Of a stretch of 21,799 bases of DNA, positions 16,683-21,799 are shown piece by piece. The translations under genes and the position numbers were made by a program. The DNA comes from a virus, in IMG/VR virus record IMGVR_UViG_3300006868_000136, positions 1 to 21,799 of that record; one strand, written 5' to 3'. Under the pieces are notes generated by a model. The model saw nothing but the letters and a program-made list of their open reading frames with translations. It was not told the DNA's origin and ran no database searches. Positions within the stretch are counted from its first letter, which is position 1; each line of letters begins with the position of its first letter.

Positions 16683-19600
16683 TGTCAGAAGAAATTACAT
16701 TTAAAGTAAGAAGTGTTTCTCATAAAGGAAACTATTCTGAATTTAAAACAGTACGGATAAATAGAGATGGGCAAAAGTTTACTCTTATAGGCCCTCGTAT
16801 TCATGATGGTATGCCCAAAGGTGCATATGCTAGTTTTAATGCAGATACAGTCAATTCCTTTAGAGCCGATGAAACTCAAAGTACAGAGGAAGGAGCAGGA
16901 GATCCTGTATCTAGTAGGTATAGGGGTTTAATAAATTGGCCTTTCTTAAGAGATTTAGTAGCAGAGTTATATCCTGACGGCTGGACTTATGAAGGAACCG
17001 TTTTAAATCCTCAACCTACAGAAGATTTTGACGAATTTGATTACACTTTTGAAAGCTATCCTGTTAATATATCTTCAATAGTAAATCCTCAAAATGCAAT
17101 CACAGTATCAGAGCCTCAAGTAGTAAACTTAGATGGAGTAGTTCCTGACGAGACACGCGAACTTTATATACTATTTCAAGCGCAGTATAGAACCATTCAT
17201 TTAGTGGAGTGGGACAAACATGCAATGCCAACATTACCGTTTTGGAGATTTATGGGGGATGGCACGCGTGCTATGGATCATAGCAGTAATTGGCTTAGCA
17301 TTGGAAATGTTGCGGTATCAACTGACGGTATAATGACAGGTTCAGGGTTTAGACAATCTCTTAAAGTTAATGATACTGTAACTTTTCCTGTAGGCTCTAT
17401 TAATGACGAATACTTAGGATTAGGGGCCAAAGTAATAGAAATTAACAGTGATACCCAAGTTACTTTAGATCGTTCTTTTGAAACCGAACTTCAAGTTCAA
17501 GCAGCTTATAGAGCTGTTTATCGTCCTAACTATTCTAATGACGCTGTTCTTGCACAAGTTCTTAGAGGTCCTGATGGGCCACCTTACGTATTAAACTTTA
17601 TACTAAATCGTTCCTTTATAGGCGCTGTTTCTAATTTAAATCCTCAGCAGCAAGCAGAAACAGGAACAAGTGATGGAATTACAATAAATGGTCCAAATGC
17701 CGGAATTGACGTAGCTGGAGGAAGTATTCGTGGGGGAATGACTGATTACGGTGTTGGTACCGGTTTTTGGTTCGGCGTAGATCCTACAGACGGTTTACAT
17801 AAAGTAGCTATAGGAGATCCAGCAGCAGGAGACTTTATAACTTACGATGGTACAGACATTAATTCTAAAATGAATAATTTAGAATTAAGAGGCTGGCTAA
17901 GAGGTCCTGCTAACTTTGTAATTGACCCAGCAGTTCATGGAGACGATACGGGTACTGTAATTATTGCAGGAAATTTACAAGTAGATGGTACTACAACAGA
18001 AGTAAATAGTACTATTATGACTGTAGACGATAAAAATATAGTTCTTGCAGATGGTGCAGGAAATGCTGCAGCAGCACAAGGAGGAGGTATTACTCTTGAC
18101 GGAGCTTTTGCAGCAATTCAATATAATATTGCTTCTTCTTTACCAGATGGATCTGGAGGTACGGGGCCTGCATGGGAATCTAATATTCAATGGACAGTTG
18201 CTGATGGTCTATCTGTTTATGGCTCTACTCATTTAAGAGAAAATGTTTTACTTGGAACTTCTTCTACCGATGTAGTTACTTTTAATGCGGAAATTGAAGA
18301 AAATTTAATTCCTACTACAGCAAATAGTTATGATATTGGTAGTTCAGCTAAAAGATGGGGAGAATTATTTGCAAACGCCGCAGATATAGGAACAGGAGGA
18401 CTGAAAGTAGCAGGAGGTTCTAGCACTCAAATTTTACAGCATGATGGTACAAAATTAAGCTATATTGATTATACGTTAGAAAGTTTAACAAATGTTTCTA
18501 CTGGGGCTACCGCGAATAAACTTTTAAAATATGATGGTACAAATTGGGGTCCTGGAACAGTAGCATTTTCTGACTTAACTAATACTCCCACAACTTTAGC
18601 AGGTTATGGGATTACCGATGCTGCTACCGCAGCTCAAGGAGCAAAAGCAGATTCCGCAGTACAGCCGGGGGATAATGTTTCTGTTCTAGCTAATGATGCA
18701 AACTATGTTACTTCGACCAGCCTTCATGCAGTAGCCACAAGTGGTAATTATAGTGATTTAAATGGTACTCCAAATCTTCATGCAGTAGCAACATCAGGCT
18801 CTTATAATGATTTAATTAATAAACCAAGCATACCGACAAAAACTAGTGATTTAACAAATGACTCTGGGTTTATTACAAGTGCACAAATACCTAGTGATGT
18901 TAGTGATCTAACTGATACTACTAATTTGCTTTTTTCAGGCAACTATAATGATTTAAGTAATAAACCAACTATACCTACAAAAACTAGTGACTTAACTAAT
19001 GATTCAGGATTTTTAACTTCAGGGAGTTTTGCAACTGTAGCTACTACAGGTAATTATAATGATTTAAGTAATTTACCAAGTATACCTACAAATAATAATC
19101 AATTAACAAATGGTGCGGGGTACCTTACAGATGTATATACAATTAATGGAAATTCTATAATAGGAACAGGTAACTTAAATGTACAGGCTACTCTTGACGT
19201 CGCAGGACTTACTGATGTAACAATAACAAGTATTCAGTCCGGTAGTTACCTTTTCTACCAAGGGCCCACAGGAGGCTGGGTAAATGCACAGCCAAGTATA
19301 GCTACCTTTAATGATGTAGCATATAGCCCTAACCCTCCAGCGACAGATAATGAATTACTGCTTTGGGATACTACAGCCGGAGAGTGGCAAAATAAAGCTT
19401 TTAGTACTTTTAACTTAGGAGATCTAGGGGATGTTAGTAGTAATGTTCCTTTTTCTTCTGACTCTGTTTTAAAATGGGATGCCACAAATAGTGAGTGGGA
19501 ACCTCAAATGCTTTATCTATTTAACTTAGCAGATACGGCAGTAGGAGGTAGATCAAATGGCGATGTATTAACTTGGAGGTCTATAGACAGCAAATGGGTG

Positions 19601-20362
19601 GCTCAAGCTCCCGGCACCAGCATAACATTAGGTAGTTTAAGTAATGTAGACTCCGCTGTAGATACCGGTGGTACCTACCACGTTTTATCTTGGGACGGTA
19701 ATGAGTGGCATTCTCGCCACCTTCCCTTTTATCATATAGATATCTCATCAAATGATTTTAGAAATGAAGTAGACAGTGTGCTGCCTTATGGACTAAATAC
19801 CTCTAGTGCAACATCTGGACAAATTTTAGCTTGGGATGGAACTACTAGCGACTTTACTTGGGTAAATCAAGCAAGTGCAGGACAAACTCTTGCTGGACTA
19901 ACAGATGTAAATATTCTTGGTGCAACTCAAGGGGATGTTCTTGTTTACGATAGCGGAAACAGTGCTTTTGAAAACGTTCCGCAATCGGATCTGGATGTAG
20001 TAGAATCTGGAACTTGGACTTGTACTATCGCGGGAAATTCTGGAGGAACTCAATACTACGTAAAAACAGGAAAGTTGGTTCATGTTAGTGTGTCTGCATT
20101 TAATATAGGTACTAGTACAGCTGGTGCCATTCCAATAACAGGGCTACCCTTTGCTATAGGTAGATCCGGCACTGCTCCTGTAAGAATAACGAATTCTGCT
20201 ACTAGTGTTTCTGGGGCAAGTATTTATGTAACCGCTATAGCGGGGACAAGCACTTTATATTTAGAGTATAATACCGCATCGGGGTCTCCAACAGCCGTAC
20301 CAGGATCTATGCTAGGAACCAATACTGGTTTATCATTTGGAATAGCTTATCAAACGACATAA
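16682..20362 (+). CDS. Large distal tail fibre, probable J continuation and receptor-binding protein
   Basis: This 1226-residue fibre-like protein begins in mid-domain. Residues 2-26 (EEITFKVRSVSHKGNYSEF) look like the last two strands of the fibronectin-III domain begun at the end of J. A block at about 405-475 contains VIIAGNLQVDGTTTEVNST and VDDKNIVLADG, a combination I recognise from marine phage structural proteins. A YDIGS module follows at residue 550. Residues about 680-816 carry YNDLxNKPxIP and LTNDSGF repeats, and about 838-1105 carry degenerate VLxWDxxxxxW repeats. Residues 1108-1226 form a tip-like domain starting SGTWTCTIAG, with YYVKTGKLVHVSV and ITGLPF, common at fibre ends. 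The start overlaps the J stop as TAATG. Host recognition is inferred from architecture and position. Confidence 0.82.
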   Translation: MSEEITFKVRSVSHKGNYSEFKTVRINRDGQKFTLIGPRIHDGMPKGAYASFNADTVNSFRADETQSTEEGAGDPVSSRYRGLINWPFLRDLVAELYPDGWTYEGTVLNPQPTEDFDEFDYTFESYPVNISSIVNPQNAITVSEPQVVNLDGVVPDETRELYILFQAQYRTIHLVEWDKHAMPTLPFWRFMGDGTRAMDHSSNWLSIGNVAVSTDGIMTGSGFRQSLKVNDTVTFPVGSINDEYLGLGAKVIEINSDTQVTLDRSFETELQVQAAYRAVYRPNYSNDAVLAQVLRGPDGPPYVLNFILNRSFIGAVSNLNPQQQAETGTSDGITINGPNAGIDVAGGSIRGGMTDYGVGTGFWFGVDPTDGLHKVAIGDPAAGDFITYDGTDINSKMNNLELRGWLRGPANFVIDPAVHGDDTGTVIIAGNLQVDGTTTEVNSTIMTVDDKNIVLADGAGNAAAAQGGGITLDGAFAAIQYNIASSLPDGSGGTGPAWESNIQWTVADGLSVYGSTHLRENVLLGTSSTDVVTFNAEIEENLIPTTANSYDIGSSAKRWGELFANAADIGTGGLKVAGGSSTQILQHDGTKLSYIDYTLESLTNVSTGATANKLLKYDGTNWGPGTVAFSDLTNTPTTLAGYGITDAATAAQGAKADSAVQPGDNVSVLANDANYVTSTSLHAVATSGNYSDLNGTPNLHAVATSGSYNDLINKPSIPTKTSDLTNDSGFITSAQIPSDVSDLTDTTNLLFSGNYNDLSNKPTIPTKTSDLTNDSGFLTSGSFATVATTGNYNDLSNLPSIPTNNNQLTNGAGYLTDVYTINGNSIIGTGNLNVQATLDVAGLTDVTITSIQSGSYLFYQGPTGGWVNAQPSIATFNDVAYSPNPPATDNELLLWDTTAGEWQNKAFSTFNLGDLGDVSSNVPFSSDSVLKWDATNSEWEPQMLYLFNLADTAVGGRSNGDVLTWRSIDSKWVAQAPGTSITLGSLSNVDSAVDTGGTYHVLSWDGNEWHSRHLPFYHIDISSNDFRNEVDSVLPYGLNTSSATSGQILAWDGTTSDFTWVNQASAGQTLAGLTDVNILGATQGDVLVYDSGNSAFENVPQSDLDVVESGTWTCTIAGNSGGTQYYVKTGKLVHVSVSAFNIGTSTAGAIPITGLPFAIGRSGTAPVRITNSATSVSGASIYVTAIAGTSTLYLEYNTASGSPTAVPGSMLGTNTGLSFGIAYQTT
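18721..19131 (+). repeat. YNDLxNKP / TNDSGF fibre repeats
   Basis: About four degenerate units of the form SGNYNDLSNKPTIPTKTSDL followed by TNDSGF(I/L)TS. The first is a shortened variant (SGNYSDLNGTP), and the last ends with NNNQLTNGAGYLT in place of TSDLTNDSGFLT. Such repeats are common in phage fibre shafts and probably form trimeric beta structure. Confidence 0.8.
19195..19990 (+). repeat. Degenerate VLxWD-type fibre repeats
   Basis: Roughly six units with a period of about 35-50 residues share a leading L-x-x-(V/T), then (V/L)LxW or LVYD, then an aromatic a few residues on. Examples are ELLLWDTTAGEW, SVLKWDATNSEW, DVLTWRSIDSKW, HVLSWDGNEW and QILAWDGTTSDF. Earlier relatives (KLLKYDGTNW) occur near 18520. 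Confidence 0.7.
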
Positions 20363-20366
20363 GGAG
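20361..20366 (+). promoter_or_regulatory. Strong ribosome binding site for the 74-residue protein
   Basis: AAGGAG lies 8 bases before the ATG at 20375 and overlaps the fibre stop codon, so the small gene is probably well translated from the same message. Confidence 0.75.
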
Positions 20367-20374
20367 AGTAAAAA

Positions 20375-20599
20375 ATGGCGTTAACTAAACAGACAGTGGT
20401 TGATAGAATAGAGATTGTAGAAACTCAAGATGAGTCCTTTAATACTATAGTCGCTGTTCAAGTAAGAGAAAAAACAAAAATTTTAGAAGATGGTAATTTA
20501 CTTTCTTCTTCTTTTCATCGTTATGTAATTTATGCCGAGGATGATTATTCTCAACGAGATGAAAAAGTACGTGCTGTATGCGACATTGCATTTTCTTAA
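20375..20599 (+). CDS. Small conserved phage protein of unknown function
   Basis: This 74-residue protein starts MALTKQTVVDRIEIVE, continues with IVAVQVREKTKILEDGN and SSSFHRYVIYAEDD, and ends VRAVCDIAFS. Small proteins with this pattern (ALTK...VDxIEV, VR...I.EDG, HR, late IC or VCD) occur next to fibre genes in marine phages as far as I recall, and I know of no assigned function. It has no signal peptide or membrane segment, one cysteine, and looks like a compact beta fold. It follows the large fibre by 12 bases with a strong ribosome binding site and is the last gene before a new promoter. A role as fibre chaperone or minor virion part would fit the position but is a guess. Confidence 0.7.
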   Translation: MALTKQTVVDRIEIVETQDESFNTIVAVQVREKTKILEDGNLLSSSFHRYVIYAEDDYSQRDEKVRAVCDIAFS

Positions 20600-20627
20600 C
20601 TACTAATACCCTTACAAAAAATATATC

Positions 20628-20656
20628 TTGACAAGGCAGGTATGCTTTGTTATAAT
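20628..20656 (+). promoter_or_regulatory. Consensus sigma70 promoter with extended -10
   Basis: TTGACA (20628-20633) and TATAAT (20651-20656) are both perfect, separated by exactly 17 bases, and TG at 20648-20649 gives an extended -10. Transcription would start near 20663, leaving a leader of about 50 bases before the ATG at 20713. It lies in the only real intergenic gap of the window (20600-20712). Confidence 0.85.
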
Positions 20657-20662
20657 CATACC
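20639..20662. promoter_or_regulatory. Operator-like inverted repeat around the -10 box
   Basis: GGTATG (20639-20644) and CATACC (20657-20662) are perfect reverse complements 12 bases apart, and two further inner positions also pair. The dyad encloses the -10 box and reaches the start site, the usual place for a repressor site. Only one copy is seen, so function is unproven. Confidence 0.35.
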
Positions 20663-20682
20663 ATAGAATATTTAAAAAAAGC

Positions 20683-20698
20683 CTTCTTAAATAAGAAG
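20683..20698 (+). other. Leader hairpin
   Basis: CTTCTT, AAAT, AAGAAG forms a 6-pair hairpin with a 4-base loop (or 7 pairs with a 2-base loop) in the leader, 14 bases before the ATG at 20713. No T-run follows on the + strand. On the - strand it is followed by GC and seven Ts, so a weak reverse terminator is possible. Confidence 0.3.
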
Positions 20699-20712
20699 TT
20701 AGCGCCCTTCCA

Positions 20713-21081
20713 ATGAATAGATTAGTGACACTTGTTAAAAACGATACAGGACCTGATTTAACTGTAGTTATTGTTAAAAATGAAAACAATGACAGGTTTG
20801 TCACTGATTCTGCTAATGTATTTTTAAATATTCGACGAAAAGATACTCCTACTGCAATTGTGAGTGTTGCGGCAGACGAATTTAAATCTACAGATACTCA
20901 AGGCCAATATGTTTTTAATTTGAAGCCTTTTTTAACTCATGCCGATGTAGACGATGATTTTTATGAAGCAGAGGTAGAGTTTATTGTACCCGCAGGCGTC
21001 GATGAGAGTAATAATCCTTTGACAGAAGTTTATACAACTTTTGAACAAATTACTATACAGGTGCGGGATGATTATACATGA
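20713..21081 (+). CDS. BppU-like baseplate or fibre-associated protein
   Basis: This 122-residue, probably all-beta protein opens LVTLVKNDTGPDLTVVIVKN. It continues with a strand pattern NVFLNIRRKDTPTAIVSV, a turn DTQGQYVFNL, and FYEAEVEFIVP, and ends TIQVRDDYT. The order of a KNDTGPDL-like opening, a LNIRRKD strand, an AEVEF strand and a terminal VRDDY resembles the N-terminal domain of the BppU family, upper baseplate proteins of lactococcal-type siphophages, and related fibre-attachment domains. The match is by pattern only. It is the first gene after the strong promoter. No good ribosome binding site precedes its ATG (AAGAAG is 14 bases away in a hairpin). The stop overlaps the next start as ATGA (21078-21081). 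Confidence 0.6.
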   Translation: MNRLVTLVKNDTGPDLTVVIVKNENNDRFVTDSANVFLNIRRKDTPTAIVSVAADEFKSTDTQGQYVFNLKPFLTHADVDDDFYEAEVEFIVPAGVDESNNPLTEVYTTFEQITIQVRDDYT

Positions 21082-21799
21082 GCGGAAAGTTTCGCATAGA
21101 TTCTTTAATAGAGAACTCTTTATTAATAGCAGATACTAGCGATACTGCTATAGAAATCGATGCTGCTTCGGTATCTCTTCTATCTTTTTTAGATGTAAGA
21201 ATTACTCACGAACAGCTTTTACGATTTTTTCTCTTGGATGAAGTATTTCAAGAGGATGTTTTTGCAAAAATTGTACACTATAGACGAAAGTTCAATGAAG
21301 TATTAATTACTCCTGAGTTAGTATCTAAGCAGCCAGCTCTTAGTGAAGATGAAGAGCTACTTACTGTAGAAAAGTTTGATTATTTTCACCTTCGTAGACG
21401 ACTGCCGCAAGAAAACATACTGTTTTCAGATTCTATAGTTACTCCTAAAGTTAAAACAAAAAATGAACTTTTGTTTACAAGCGATCGGGTGTCCAAAAGA
21501 CTGCCTGACATAACAGCTCGACACGCTACTAAGGATGAAAAATCAGATTTTGATTTTATTGTAGAGTTTTTTGACGAACAAATAGACTTTATTTTAATAA
21601 GAAATCGTCCTCAATTTGATGCAGCAAGAGTATTAGAAGTTCCAAATATCTATAGGTATACTAATCCAAGAGATTTAGTATTTTTAGAAGATTCTATTAA
21701 ACGCGTCCAAGCTATTACAGCTCCTCATGAGACGCAGTTAGTAGACCCTTTTGGTGATGGTAGTGTACCTCAAAAGCCGGGCTTCGATCACATTGTAGA
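21078..21799 (+). CDS. Unknown structural-looking phage protein, 3' end outside the window
   Basis: An open frame begins MSGKFRIDSLIENSLLIADT at the ATGA overlap and stays open to the right edge, giving at least 240 residues. It is acidic and rich in Phe, Leu, Asp, Glu and Val. It includes FLDVRITHEQLLRFFLLDEV and VHYRRKFNEVLIT near the start, and NIYRYTNPRDLVFLEDS near residue 205. Recurring short segments of the form LL-S-DS/D-V (LLFTSDRVSKRL, ILFSDSIVTPKV) hint at degenerate internal repeats. There is no signal peptide, membrane segment or enzyme motif that I recognise. GGGA lies 9 bases before the ATG. Translational coupling to the BppU-like gene suggests a structural or fibre role, but I do not recognise the family. 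Confidence 0.7.
   Translation, partial: MSGKFRIDSLIENSLLIADTSDTAIEIDAASVSLLSFLDVRITHEQLLRFFLLDEVFQEDVFAKIVHYRRKFNEVLITPELVSKQPALSEDEELLTVEKFDYFHLRRRLPQENILFSDSIVTPKVKTKNELLFTSDRVSKRLPDITARHATKDEKSDFDFIVEFFDEQIDFILIRNRPQFDAARVLEVPNIYRYTNPRDLVFLEDSIKRVQAITAPHETQLVDPFGDGSVPQKPGFDHIV

Noticed and set aside
16676-16684. Programmed -1 frameshift joining J to the second fibre
   Set aside because: The frames would permit it, but the last J codons (TTT GAT TAA) contain no slippery heptamer, and AGGA before the ATG favours re-initiation.
16682-20362. A diversity-generating retroelement target in the fibre tip
   Set aside because: No reverse transcriptase, template repeat or C-type-lectin-like end is seen in the window. 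Elements outside the window cannot be excluded.
20672-20705. A rho-independent terminator on the - strand (hairpin followed by seven Ts)
   Set aside because: The stem is AT-rich and weak, and no - strand gene ends here. Kept only as a low-confidence hairpin.
20445-20804. A 119-codon - strand frame spanning the intergenic gap
   Set aside because: It runs through the consensus promoter and over two + strand genes. It is Lys/Leu/Phe-rich low-complexity sequence with no ribosome binding site.

Overview
The window is part of the late, structural region of a tailed bacteriophage with a long flexible, lambda-type (siphovirus) tail. All convincing genes are on the + strand, and they are packed with touching or overlapping stop and start codons. 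The order is lambda's tail order, G-T-H-M-L-K-I-J, with large fibre genes added. The DNA looks AT-rich by eye. Several fibre modules (VDDKNIVLA, YDLGS..KW, YNDLxNKP and TNDSGF repeats) are of kinds I know mainly from marine phages, including cyanophages. A marine phage is therefore likely, but the host cannot be fixed from this sequence. There is no integrase, tRNA, CRISPR array or insertion sequence.

Layout. At 1-815 lie the tail assembly chaperone (lambda G) and its -1 frameshift extension (lambda T). A textbook slippery heptamer, A AAT TTT, sits at 378-384. At 815-4618 is a 1267-residue tape-measure protein (H). At 4619-8395 is a 1258-residue collagen-like fibre, inserted between H and M. 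At 8406-13168 are the tail-tip genes M, L, K and I. M and L carry extra N-terminal domains, and L is about four times lambda's size. At 13185-16682 is J, the central tip protein. At 16682-20362 is a second large fibre with many small repeats and a C-terminal tip domain. A small conserved protein follows at 20375-20599. A very strong sigma70-type promoter (20628-20656) then opens a new unit holding a BppU-like protein (20713-21081) and a structural-looking gene that runs off the right edge (21078 onward).

How the parts work together. The G and GT proteins coat and fold the tape measure, which sets tail length. I, K and L help build the tip around J, and M caps the start of the tube. J, the collagen-like fibre and the second fibre are the probable host-contact parts, and the BppU-like protein may belong with them.

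Most notable: (1) a fibronectin-III domain split between the end of J and the start of the next protein at a TAATG overlap; (2) a collagen fibre and the neighbouring M protein that appear to share an N-terminal module; (3) a giant L protein with an Ig-like N-terminal extension and a long insert between its two cysteine pairs; (4) a consensus promoter whose -10 box lies inside an operator-like dyad.
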